Positions 50,577 to 59,005 of a DNA stretch of 64,000 nucleotides are shown one piece after another. The stretch is taken from positions 558,802-622,801 of the forward strand of contig NW_015961970.1 in assembly GCF_000497045.1 (NCBI RefSeq). Direction: 5' to 3'. The notes below the pieces were generated by a model. That model was given only the letters and a program-made list of their open reading frames with translations. It was not told the origin of the DNA and searched no databases. The stretch comes from Kalmanozyma brasiliensis GHG001. Taxonomy: Eukaryota; Basidiomycota; Ustilaginomycetes; Ustilaginales. Each line of letters opens with the position of its first letter. The first letter of the stretch is position 1. Position numbers and translations under genes: made by a program.

Positions 50577-50720
50577 CTGGATTGGTTGCGGCAACACCAA
50601 GCTCCACTACTTGAAGAAGTTGGCCAAGCCCGAGCATCAGTGTGGGTGACTCAAAGGTGCCCCGCCGACCTGACGCCTGCCTGTGGTGTTTTCTCATCTG
50701 CTCCATGGCGCTCCGCGATC

Positions 50721-50864
50721 GTCGAACAAGCCACCAATGCACATGTGGACATATCACATGTGGAGACCCTTCGCCTTCATAGATCCATGAAGGCGAAGGG
50801 ATCTATAAAGGCGAAGGGTCTCCATATGTGATAAGTCCACATGTGCATTGGGGCTTTGTTCGAC
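50721..50864. repeat. 144-bp near-perfect inverted repeat (66-bp arms, 12-bp loop)
   Basis: The left arm 50721-50786 and the reverse complement of the right arm 50799-50864 are both 66 bp and match at 60 of 66 positions, with no indel by my alignment. The outer ends are GTCGAACAA, the inner ends are AGATCC, and the loop is 50787-50798. As RNA or single-stranded DNA it would form a strong hairpin. It may be a foldback or MITE-type element or a replication-generated palindrome. Flanking target-site duplications are not obvious. Confidence 0.9.
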
Positions 50865-51331
50865 GGTGGAAGGTATGGTCGCAGGGAGCGTCAAAGCGGG
50901 CGCTCCGAGCGACATGCGATCCAAGGAGCGACTTTCTCGACCTCCTGATCTTCCAGAGAGGAACGAAGGTCGATTGCGAAGGTGGCAATTGCAGTCCATA
51001 TGTTGCCAGTGGAAGCGAACGTCGGATGACCGGGTCAATCAAGTGCTGCTCCGACCAACCCCGAGGCTCGTCGCTGCGTCGACCACTGCTCCACCCGCAC
51101 AGAGCGAGGAGACAGCTGGCGACACAAAACTTCAACCTTATGGGTTTTGTCACGACTGGACATCAGAAATTCGTTCAATCCACAACCTCGGCATTCACAT
51201 CATGCCACCTGGGGCATCTGGTGACCCACCTGCAGGTAGGAGGGCGAGGGCAAAGCATCAGCAAGCGTGAGGCCATGACGATCGCCTTCAAGACAGATCA
51301 AAACCACGCCACGCATCTACGGCCTCACCGC

Positions 51332-51772
51332 TCAGCAGAGCATGCACACAGCGACGCCTTTGTCCTTTCGTTGCCCATCGCCCTCAAGTGGTCTGTGATG
51401 CACTTCTTGAGGCACTGTTGAAAGTGGCGGTGTCACTTGCCGATAGTGATGGCGCCTTCCAACCAGAGCTGGGGCCCATGCCACATCGTCGTCTTGACAG
51501 GTCGCACCGTTGCGCCACACGTGGGTCTGACTCTCGTTGATCAGCCAATCGAAAGCCTCGACGAAGCTCGGCTTGTCCAGCGACGTGCACCCCGGCCAGC
51601 TTGGCAGTACAGCCCGACGACGGCTGATCGAGACCGACTCCTCGACCAAACTACCGTTCCCCCACAGCTCGGCTCTCTCTTGACCGGAAGCGGGGCTTTG
51701 CGAGCGCCTTACTTGTCTTCTCCCACCGTAATCCGGGGCGATCACAGCTGCCAAACCCGCACACCCTTCCAT
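51332..51772 (-). CDS. Weak candidate open reading frame, 146 residues
   Basis: From an ATG at 51772, 61 bp beyond the AAR2 stop on the same strand, a 146-residue frame opens (MEGCAGLAAVIAPDYGG...). The middle part ('FVEAFDWLINESQTHVW' then 'NGATCQDDDVAWAPALVG') has more protein-like composition than shadow frames nearby, with five Cys in the whole protein. The frame is open for about 100 codons upstream, overlapping AAR2 in another phase. I recognise no family and see no clear signal peptide. It could be a real small gene, a relic or chance. Confidence 0.2.
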   Translation of the reverse strand: MEGCAGLAAVIAPDYGGRRQVRRSQSPASGQERAELWGNGSLVEESVSISRRRAVLPSWPGCTSLDKPSFVEAFDWLINESQTHVWRNGATCQDDDVAWAPALVGRRHHYRQVTPPLSTVPQEVHHRPLEGDGQRKDKGVAVCMLC

Positions 51773-51833
51773 GCATGAATCGCAGTGGGTCTGCAACACA
51801 GTCGCGTGGTGAAATCGATGGATTACATTGGCA

Positions 51834-53273
51834 TCAAAGATCAACGATGACAGGTGCACCCTCGCCCTCGTCCGCCTCGAGGTCGGCATGCACCTCGGCC
51901 TCCTCGTCGAGCTGGTGGTCGAGTTGCCAACCGAACGCGGTGGCGGTGGTATGGGAGAGAGCGCGCCATGTTTGCACGAGAGCTTGGCGCTGCTCCTCCT
52001 CCTTTGTGGTGCCGGTGGATGCGGCGGCGGAGAGCGAGCGGGCGATGTTGACACGAAGCGCGTCGAGGTGTGCAAGCAGCGTTTGCTCTTCCTTACCCTC
52101 TTGAGTCGACCAAAAGTCTATCGGTAGGAGAACCAGCTGAGCTCGCAATGTGCTCATGAAGGCGATGTGCGGTGTTAGGTCGGTCGGCGTTGTCGAGGGG
52201 TGAAGCTCGAATGCGGATTGCGCACCCATGAGCGACGACGAGCGGCAGAACACAGCCACGAGATCGAACCACTGCTGCCACGCGTAGCCGTTGCCGGCCG
52301 CTATGAAGATGATGAAAGTCAGCTCGAGCTCGCACAGCAGCGCTGACCATTCGTTGTTCGCTTCCAAGGAGGGTGGGATGATGCCGGTTGAGCTTCGACG
52401 GGCTACGTCGCGCAGGAGCCAGCTCTTGTCCTGGCTCCAGCGGGTGATATCGGATCCTGTCGAGTGAGGTGGCCAGCTACGACGCAGGTCGAATGGAGTG
52501 AAGTGCAAAGCCTCGTCGTCTGCATCCTCGGTGGAGTCGGGGTTGGAGCGCTTCTTGCTGGTCTGGGCGGGATCGCCCTCGTCCGTCTCGTCACCGTCGG
52601 CCAGAACTTCGAATCGTTCCGCTTCAGGTCTCGACTTGCCCCAGACGACCTTTCCGTGTTCTCTCCTGCCAGAATTCCCGCTTTGCTGCAGCACTGTCTC
52701 CTCCTTTCCGTCTGCGGCTTGTGCAGGTCCGGCGGCCAGGCTGTCCGTGATCGAATCTCCTTCGCTGTCCACGCCGAGCACCTTTGCTACTACCTGCCGC
52801 CCAACGTGCCCGCCATGTTCACTGAGATGTCGTGTCGCCGCACGCCAAGAGTCCCCTGCTGTAGTCGGGTATGGAAGTAGCCGCTCTTCGACGCTACCGC
52901 GCACGTCCGGGGTGACAATCGTAGCCACCCGACTGGCAGACGGGTCGATGGTGCGGCTGACACGCCGACGGGTGGATCGGCCGGATCCTGACACTGCGAG
53001 ACGCTGCTGCCCTCGGTCGAGCTCTCGAGCCACCACTTCGCCTTCGTCAAAGTACCGCAGGAGCAAGTTTCGTACAGCGCCTGTGGACGGGCCGGGCGTG
53101 TCGTCGCTTGAAGTCGTCGCGATGCTCCACGAAACGCAGTGCCAGCCGGCGGGAAGGTTCTTGATGCCTGTAAATTGCTCGTTGTTCAGATACGCATCTT
53201 GCTGAGCGTCGAGTGCAAGCTGTGTGCGCCCAGGCAGGCCTTTAAGTAGCAGCGTGGCCGTTGCGCTTGACAT
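51834..53273 (-). CDS. AAR2: Aar2-type U5 snRNP assembly factor
   Basis: The ATG at 53273 gives 479 residues beginning MSSATATLLLKGLPG. Upstream in-frame codons run through the divergent promoter and were not used. The N-terminal beta domain has 'LPGRTQLALDAQQD' and 'FTGIKNLPAGWHCVSWS'. A charged, disordered insert of about 120 residues follows ('GDETDEGDPAQTSKKRS'). The C-terminal helical domain begins 'STGSDITRWSQDKSWLLRDV' and has 'ELELTFIIFIAAGNGYAWQQ' and 'FDLVAVFCRS'. The end 'GEGAPVIVDL' matches the conserved Aar2 tail. Aar2 binds Prp8 in the cytoplasm, holding U5 snRNP inactive until Brr2 replaces it in the nucleus. The family's usual length is about 350-390, and the insert explains the difference. 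Confidence 0.88.
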   Translation of the reverse strand: MSSATATLLLKGLPGRTQLALDAQQDAYLNNEQFTGIKNLPAGWHCVSWSIATTSSDDTPGPSTGAVRNLLLRYFDEGEVVARELDRGQQRLAVSGSGRSTRRRVSRTIDPSASRVATIVTPDVRGSVEERLLPYPTTAGDSWRAATRHLSEHGGHVGRQVVAKVLGVDSEGDSITDSLAAGPAQAADGKEETVLQQSGNSGRREHGKVVWGKSRPEAERFEVLADGDETDEGDPAQTSKKRSNPDSTEDADDEALHFTPFDLRRSWPPHSTGSDITRWSQDKSWLLRDVARRSSTGIIPPSLEANNEWSALLCELELTFIIFIAAGNGYAWQQWFDLVAVFCRSSSLMGAQSAFELHPSTTPTDLTPHIAFMSTLRAQLVLLPIDFWSTQEGKEEQTLLAHLDALRVNIARSLSAAASTGTTKEEEQRQALVQTWRALSHTTATAFGWQLDHQLDEEAEVHADLEADEGEGAPVIVDL

Positions 53274-53458
53274 CTTGACTCCGAGGTCCGTTGAAGAGCA
53301 AGATGTGGCAAGAAGGGAGGACCCTGAAAGGTTCGGGAAGATCTCCACATGTCCGAAATCCGACCCGCTTCGTGTCAGGGTCCTGGGACGTTTCATCTTG
53401 CATTCCAACACACCAACACAAAATCAAACGACGATGGCATCGTCTCCCTGACACGAGC
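53274..53458. promoter_or_regulatory. Very short bidirectional promoter between AAR2 and the RS-like gene
   Basis: Only 185 bp separate the two divergent start codons, so both genes probably share control elements. Both may belong to splicing. No specific element is recognised. Confidence 0.45.
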
Positions 53459-54238
53459 ATGGCGTCGTCAAGCAAGCTTGCTTCGGTGCCGGACGCCGAG
53501 CTGGACGCCTACATCGCCGACCTCATCGTACGCAAGTCCAAGACGAGGCACACCGGCGACTCCGTTCCAGACGACGTGGAGAGCAGCAGCGCACCGTCTC
53601 GCGTGCCGAACACAAACAAGCGGTTCTTGACATCGGTGATCCGCAATGTCGAGGGGCACAATCAGGCGCTGCTGCGGCAGCAGGAGCGAGAGGTCGAAAG
53701 AGAGGCTCGTCGTGCCAAGCGCGAGCACGCAGGTGAGTCGTCCAGACTGCGGGGCTGGTCGGACGACGAGCGCAGTCCGAGCAGCTCGTCAACCAAGCCG
53801 CAAGGCGAGGATGGCCCGTCGAGCAAGATGGATCGGTATTTTGACGAGGCGCCCTCGGAAGGCGCGAGAACATCAAACCCACAACAGAGGGGCGAACGGA
53901 ACCGCGCACCTCGGTCAGAACCAAGCCGAGACCCGGGGCGGCATTCAGATCGACATGACAAGGATCGAGACAAGCGGCACAGCTCGAAATCGAGCTCAGG
54001 TAGGCATCACGAGCGTAGCCATCACTCGAGTTCGCGCTCACATCGAAGCACACACAGGGAGCGCGACAATCATGACGACCACAGCGCAGGAAGGCGAAGC
54101 AAACGGCGCGAAGAAGGAACACGGTCAAAGTCAGAGCGGAAGGAGAGCAGCGGTCGGTCAAGGAAAAGGAGCGCATCTCCTCCGCCGCCCAAGAAGGTCC
54201 GTGAATGGGATCGTGGTAAGTACTCACTTGCCTTCTGA
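53459..54238 (+). CDS. Small basic RS/RD-rich protein, NKAPD1-like N-terminus, ending in a WDRGK motif
   Basis: The ATG at 53459 gives 259 residues as read. Residues about 50-80 ('PNTNKRFLTSVIRNVEGHNQ') resemble the N-terminal conserved segment of NKAPD1-type proteins. The middle and end are Ser, Arg, His and Asp-rich (RS/RD runs), as in splicing-associated proteins, and the C-terminus has 'KKVREWDRGK'. A perfect splice donor GTAAGT (54216-54221) overlaps the codons for G-K, so the true 3' end may be spliced to a further exon toward 54335. As read, translation stops soon after ('YSLAF'). It is a candidate nuclear RNA-processing factor, inferred from composition only. Confidence 0.65.
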   Translation: MASSSKLASVPDAELDAYIADLIVRKSKTRHTGDSVPDDVESSSAPSRVPNTNKRFLTSVIRNVEGHNQALLRQQEREVEREARRAKREHAGESSRLRGWSDDERSPSSSSTKPQGEDGPSSKMDRYFDEAPSEGARTSNPQQRGERNRAPRSEPSRDPGRHSDRHDKDRDKRHSSKSSSGRHHERSHHSSSRSHRSTHRERDNHDDHSAGRRSKRREEGTRSKSERKESSGRSRKRSASPPPPKKVREWDRGKYSLAF

Positions 54239-54334
54239 TACAATACACATTCAATTGCAACCCATTGATACCCGCTGCCTCGCTGTTGGTGCGATGAGAA
54301 ACGATCTATTGCGATGCGATGTGAAGCCTCCTAC

Positions 54335-55621
54335 TCAGTAGTCGCGTGGGGGAAACTGGTTGAGCGCCCGCAACGCATCCAGTACCTCCTCTAACCTCTG
54401 CCCGTCCACCTTGATCTTGGGCCCCCAGCCTAGCACGCGCTTGATCTTGGTCCCGTCCAACGCGATCGACTGGTTGGCCAGGAGCTCGGTATCGAGCCAG
54501 CCGCTCAGAACATCCTGAATGCCTGTCTCCTTGACAATACCCTCGATAGCATTGACGTGCTTTTCGTTGATGTCCTCTGCGACGCTCTGCAGGTTGAGTC
54601 GCGCCCAGGCGTTGACCAGGGGATTGACGAATCCGGCTTCGATGCCATACGTCTCCCTGATGATGTTGATCAGCGTTCCCTGGTTGAAGTCAGTATCGTC
54701 GACGAGGTGGAATAAAGGTGCTCGCGGTGTTTCTGTGCGGGAACAGCAGTCCGAGACTTTCTCGCGCAAGGTGTCTTGCAACTTGTCCTTCATGCGTACT
54801 GGCGGAAGGGATTCGCCGGCGAGGTCGTCTGCAGAGGAGCGCGAGCGCGAGGCGACCCAGGAAGCAATCGCCCACATCGCGGGGCACCAGTCTTCAACGT
54901 GGATGGTGTGCAGACGCAAATCGGGCCCCCACAGAAATTTGAGCGGCTCCTTGAGGTGACGATACAGGAAGCCGAAGGCAAACCGCGACGGGATAGAGCC
55001 AGAGAGGACATAGGGCCCAACGACCTCGGCGGACCGCGTGATGGCTAGTGGCAGATCGGGCACGCTCGCAGCCGCCCTCTCGGCCTCGTACCACCAGTAG
55101 GCGCGCGCCGTCTTGGGCTTGACCACATCCGACTCCTTGATGGGCGCAGCGTTGACGTCGACGGTGAGGAAGGTGATGGTATCACGGACGTGCGCCTTCA
55201 CGTTCCTGCGTGCCGACTCGGCGGCAACCGAGCGAGCCAGCTTGGCAGTTCGTTCCATCAGCACCTCCTCGGGCAGCTCCGGTTGGCCAATCCCCTCGCC
55301 GGTGAAGTCAAAGACCATGTCGTATGAGCCGCCGTTCGGAATGTCGTACGTCTTGGAGAGATTCGACTCGACATTGAGGTTGACTTGACGGTACTCGACG
55401 CGAGGATCTTGGAGAACGGTCCAGAAATCGGGCTCGACGTAGGTGGTGCTGGTGCCATTGGACACGAGGTACTTGTCGGCGAGACGGACGTGGCTGATTT
55501 TGACGCCGGACCTGTCGGCATCTTTGCTCGGGTCGATGAGCCATTTGAGCAATGGGCGCGAGTGATGCTTGGTACCGCCCAGGATGAGCACCGACACCTC
55601 GGCAGGGAGTGCGGTCGACAT
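54335..55621 (-). CDS. NAD(P)-dependent epimerase/dehydratase-like (extended SDR fold) protein, atypical motifs
   Basis: The ATG at 55621 gives 428 residues beginning MSTALPAEVSVLILGG. Upstream in-frame codons look like leader. The first 30 residues form a Rossmann beta-alpha unit, but the dinucleotide loop reads 'LILGGTKHHSRPLLKWL' instead of the classical GxxGxxG. A beta-strand 'YDMVFDFTGEG', 'HVRDTITFLTVD', 'LPLAITRSAEVVGPYVLSG' and 'LHTIHVEDWCPAMWAIASW' follow the order of extended SDRs such as UDP-sugar epimerases. The expected YxxxK catalytic pair seems to be 'YWWYEAER', without the Lys. It may be an inactive or non-standard member. The substrate is unknown. It is transcribed toward the RS-like gene. 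Confidence 0.78.
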   Translation of the reverse strand: MSTALPAEVSVLILGGTKHHSRPLLKWLIDPSKDADRSGVKISHVRLADKYLVSNGTSTTYVEPDFWTVLQDPRVEYRQVNLNVESNLSKTYDIPNGGSYDMVFDFTGEGIGQPELPEEVLMERTAKLARSVAAESARRNVKAHVRDTITFLTVDVNAAPIKESDVVKPKTARAYWWYEAERAAASVPDLPLAITRSAEVVGPYVLSGSIPSRFAFGFLYRHLKEPLKFLWGPDLRLHTIHVEDWCPAMWAIASWVASRSRSSADDLAGESLPPVRMKDKLQDTLREKVSDCCSRTETPRAPLFHLVDDTDFNQGTLINIIRETYGIEAGFVNPLVNAWARLNLQSVAEDINEKHVNAIEGIVKETGIQDVLSGWLDTELLANQSIALDGTKIKRVLGWGPKIKVDGQRLEEVLDALRALNQFPPRDY

Positions 55622-56844
55622 GACAGTTCTGTAGTGCAATGCCCGATCTACAGCAAAGAAGCCGGTTTGAGACGAGTGTCCAACTTGCTGAGTTGCAGTA
55701 TGGTGTTGTACGGGCACGGCGGGGAGCGATGGATGCTTGTTGGTAAGATGTGTAGATTCGCGGCCAGATCCGTTGGTTGCAGGACAAGGTTGCCGGACAA
55801 AGGGTCTAAGGCTCGGCTAGGTTGCAGCAAGGCGTTGGTCACCGGCCATTTCACCGTAGGCGAGCTTCCAGGCTCTCGGCACACTCTGACCTGCATACCA
55901 GGGCAGCCGACAAAGTGGCTCACACGCAGGCACGAGCTCGATAGGCCATTTGGATCTTGACAGGCACCAGACAAGGGCCTGGATGTGCTGTCAACAAAGG
56001 ACGCACATGCGTTCAAGCGTCAATTCGCATCATAATTGGTTGCAACCCAAGGAAAGTGGCGTGAGCGTGGATACTGAGCCGTCATTGGCCGATTAAGTTA
56101 CGCCCGGTCTTGAGCATGAATGCCAAGGACATGTGAACAACGTTGCTCAAGCCACAGCATCATTCGCGGAACGGACCGGTGCGACATGCCGAAGGCGTCA
56201 CGAAGACCCCGATATTGGGTTTGATCGCCGAAGCAGGGTGAGCGATCCGAAAAAGAGTTCCGATCCGATGGGACATGTCAAGTTCTGCATCAGGCATCCC
56301 TCAGGCTCGCTGAACGTAGAATTTGCGCCTCCTAGCCTCTGTTCGCCGCCTGGTCATCGACCAGGTACACAGCTGCAGCCGTCATGATTCCCGCCGTCCC
56401 TAAATTGCTAGACTGGACCTTCGTATAGCGTCAGGCACGACACGAGCTCAGAGAGATGTGGATGTTGATGTCGGTGCATCGTTTCGGGCGGTCCTGGCCA
56501 TACACCCTGGCCACTGTCGAGGCCTCCCGCTCAAGGTCCTCGGCTCGCAGGTCTCAATGTAGGCACAGGATAGCCTCGTTCGTCTTAAATATGAAAGCTT
56601 TCAGAGCATTCGCTCCGTTCTGATCGTCATCTTCCACTCCTTCTTACCCCTTGTCCTTCTCTTTTGAGGCCGGTCCTCTCGTCTCGCGTCGTCACTGTCC
56701 TTTCTACTCCCTCTTTCTCCTTCTGACGTCGAAGCGCACCCTTACATTTGGCCTAGTGCCTTCTTCTCGCAAGGTCTGACATCGCTCTGACCGGCTCAGA
56801 GCTCACAGCTCCCCCCACACTCCTTCCAGACGTTCTTGAAAACC
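55622..56844. promoter_or_regulatory. Divergent promoter region between the SDR-like gene and the GH5 gene
   Basis: These 1.2 kb lie between divergent genes. The 220 bp before the GH5 start are strongly pyrimidine-rich (about 56620-56760), and an AT-rich TATA-like patch (TTAAATATGAAAG, near 56585) lies just upstream of it. This looks like a strong, regulated promoter layout. No coding sequence is supported in the middle. Confidence 0.45.
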
Positions 56845-58908
56845 ATGAGGCTGCTTCCCAGAGACACCAGCCTGAACGCTGTTGCCAGCGCTCTTTCGCT
56901 GGCCGCGGCCAACTACAAACCCGTCCCACAGCTATCATCCGCAAATAAGGGTACGGATATCGCCAACATGAGTACGAGCGATGCTTCCCAAGCTCAGGGC
57001 AGAAATTCAACCTCGTATCAGGTGCAGAGCACTTTGACCGCCAACAACTGGACCGCGACACACAACACTTCCAACTGGGGCGTTCCTTCAACCCTCTTTG
57101 TCCCGGTCGAGTCGCACAATAAGACCTCAGTAGACGCTGAAGTGACAAGCAAGCTAGCTTCGTCGAGAAAGGTCGGCCCTGGTGGCTGTCCCTTCTCCGA
57201 CGGCTACACGCCAACCGGCGGCTGGGACGCGCTCCCACCCCCCACATTCCCCGCCTTCGACCCCGTCCGAGCAACCATTATGCGCTACCGTCAGCAGCAG
57301 GGTGTCAACCTCGGCGCGTGGTTCGTCCAGGAAGGCTGGATGGAACCGCGCTTCATGTCGTGCGCGCTCCACAGCAAGCAATCCGAATACGACCTTCTTC
57401 GCGGCTTCGGCACCTCCCAAACCGGTCTCACTTCGGCACGTGCCTACATGGAGGAGCACTGGGATACGTGGATCACAGAGGATGATTTTGCGCAGCTGGC
57501 CAAAATAGGGATCAACACGGTGCGTCTTCCCATCGGATACTGGTCCGCCGGGCCGTACTTTACGCATCACAGTCCGTTCGAGAGGTACGGAGAGGTGTAC
57601 GAGCTAAGCTGGCGCTACGTGGCGCGGGCGATCAACTGGGCTGCCAAGTACGATATTGGTGTGCTTGTCGATCTGCACGGCGCGTATGGTTCGCAAAATG
57701 GTCAGCCGCACTCTGGGCTGGACAGTGGCAAGATCGAGTGGTACGAGCCATTCAACCAGGCACTCACCACAGAACTCCTCGTCTGGCTGGCAAAGGAGAT
57801 CTCGGATGTCACCAACGTCATTGGCATTCAACTGCTCAACGAGCCCCAGAACCGCGAGTCCTACTGGCGCTGGCTACCCACCGCGATGGACGCCATGCGT
57901 GCCGCCTCCCCATCTGCAAAACACATCCCACTCTACTTTCACGACGCATTCAACCTCGCCAAGGGCGCAGCATTCGTCTCGACCCGCAACGACTTTGTCG
58001 TCTCGGACCACCACGCGTACTACGTCTACACACCCGCCGATCAGGCTTTGTCTGTCCAAGGCCACATCGAGAAGCTCGACACGTCCATCACGGACAAGTT
58101 CACGCGCCAGTCCAAGGTGGCGCGTGGCAATTTGGTCGTGGGCGAGTGGTCCTGCGCCCTCGCCGAGAGCTCGATCAGGAACAGCAAGAACCGTCAGCAG
58201 GATCAGAGGGAATTCTGTCGGACTCAACAGGAGGTCTGGCAGACAAAGACGGCAGGGTGGACGTTTTGGTCGTACAAGATGGAGGGGTGTGCGCAGAACG
58301 ATGGATGGTGTTTTAGGAGCGCCAGGAAGAAGTTCTTGCGGAACGACTTTTCGGCTTGGGGCAGTGAGCTTTCTTCGGCGCTCCTCGGAGCGGTGAGCAA
58401 CATCACGAGTGACGTGCTTGGTTCGCTCTCACCCCTGCTCGACGAGATCAGCCGCATCCGCCTCCCCACCAGCAGCTCGTCCTTCAAGTCGCTCTTCGCT
58501 ATCGACGGGATCGATGGCGACGACGGCGAAGTGGGTCCGCACGGCTTTGCTCACTCGCTCTACACACCCACCCCTTCTTCTCAGCCAAAACAAGCTGAGC
58601 GCGGCGTCGGAGGCTACACATCGCTCGCAAGGCGTCAAGTGCAGCTGGATCGCTGTGCGACTCAAGTGGCACATCGCGCCTTCTCAGACGGCTTCTACAC
58701 TTCGCGCATCCTCGCGTCCTCCACCACCTCGCCTTCGCGTCTCGGCTTCGCCACCCAGTACCAGCAAGACACGTTCCAGTCGTACGTCGATGCGGGCATC
58801 TTCAAACGCAGTGAACAGTCGGCGTACAATGCGCAGTTCAGCGCCGGTATCAAGGCGGCTGAAAAGGCGATCGAGGCCATTGTCGCCAGCTACGCGCGCA
58901 AGGCCTAG
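56845..58908 (+). CDS. GH5-family exo-beta-1,3-glucanase with long N- and C-terminal extensions
   Basis: The first in-frame ATG (56845) gives 687 residues. The catalytic domain (about 145-500) starts with 'QGVNLGAWFVQEGWMEP'. It contains 'IGINTVRLPIGYWSAGP', 'IGVLVDLHGAYGSQNGQ', the acid/base Glu in 'IQLLNEPQN' (about 333) and the nucleophile Glu in 'LVVGEWSCAL' (about 433), then 'TAGWTFWSYKME'. This is the yeast Exg1/Candida Exg pattern. The enzyme trims beta-1,3-glucan in the cell wall. The first 145 residues are Ser/Thr/Asn-rich with several N-x-S/T sites. The N-terminus (MRLLPRDTSLNAVASALSLAAA) is only weakly hydrophobic, so a classical signal peptide is doubtful. About 180 C-terminal residues are an extra Ser-rich and helical segment of unknown role. 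Confidence 0.9.
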   Translation: MRLLPRDTSLNAVASALSLAAANYKPVPQLSSANKGTDIANMSTSDASQAQGRNSTSYQVQSTLTANNWTATHNTSNWGVPSTLFVPVESHNKTSVDAEVTSKLASSRKVGPGGCPFSDGYTPTGGWDALPPPTFPAFDPVRATIMRYRQQQGVNLGAWFVQEGWMEPRFMSCALHSKQSEYDLLRGFGTSQTGLTSARAYMEEHWDTWITEDDFAQLAKIGINTVRLPIGYWSAGPYFTHHSPFERYGEVYELSWRYVARAINWAAKYDIGVLVDLHGAYGSQNGQPHSGLDSGKIEWYEPFNQALTTELLVWLAKEISDVTNVIGIQLLNEPQNRESYWRWLPTAMDAMRAASPSAKHIPLYFHDAFNLAKGAAFVSTRNDFVVSDHHAYYVYTPADQALSVQGHIEKLDTSITDKFTRQSKVARGNLVVGEWSCALAESSIRNSKNRQQDQREFCRTQQEVWQTKTAGWTFWSYKMEGCAQNDGWCFRSARKKFLRNDFSAWGSELSSALLGAVSNITSDVLGSLSPLLDEISRIRLPTSSSSFKSLFAIDGIDGDDGEVGPHGFAHSLYTPTPSSQPKQAERGVGGYTSLARRQVQLDRCATQVAHRAFSDGFYTSRILASSTTSPSRLGFATQYQQDTFQSYVDAGIFKRSEQSAYNAQFSAGIKAAEKAIEAIVASYARKA

Positions 58909-59005
58909 CGCGAACTTCATTCTAAGGACACAGTAGAGACGGTATATGGATTGCAATGCTTAATATGTGAATGGCTCAAGGTGACAGCGTGAGACGGAGC
59001 CCGAA

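Larger units (their letters stand above)
50321..51833. other. Repeat-bearing intergenic region
   Basis: This 1.5-kb region lies between the ARF-GEF stop and the AAR2 stop (convergent). It holds two diverged 72-bp tandem units (50432-50576), a 144-bp inverted repeat (50721-50864) and a weak open frame on the minus strand (51332-51772). The plus-strand frame 50828-51421 has no protein-like features. No transposase, reverse transcriptase or RNA gene is recognised. Confidence 0.5.

Noticed and set aside
50828..51421. 197-codon plus-strand frame over the right arm of the inverted repeat
   Set aside because: Composition is random-like, the start lies in the hairpin arm and there is no recognisable domain.
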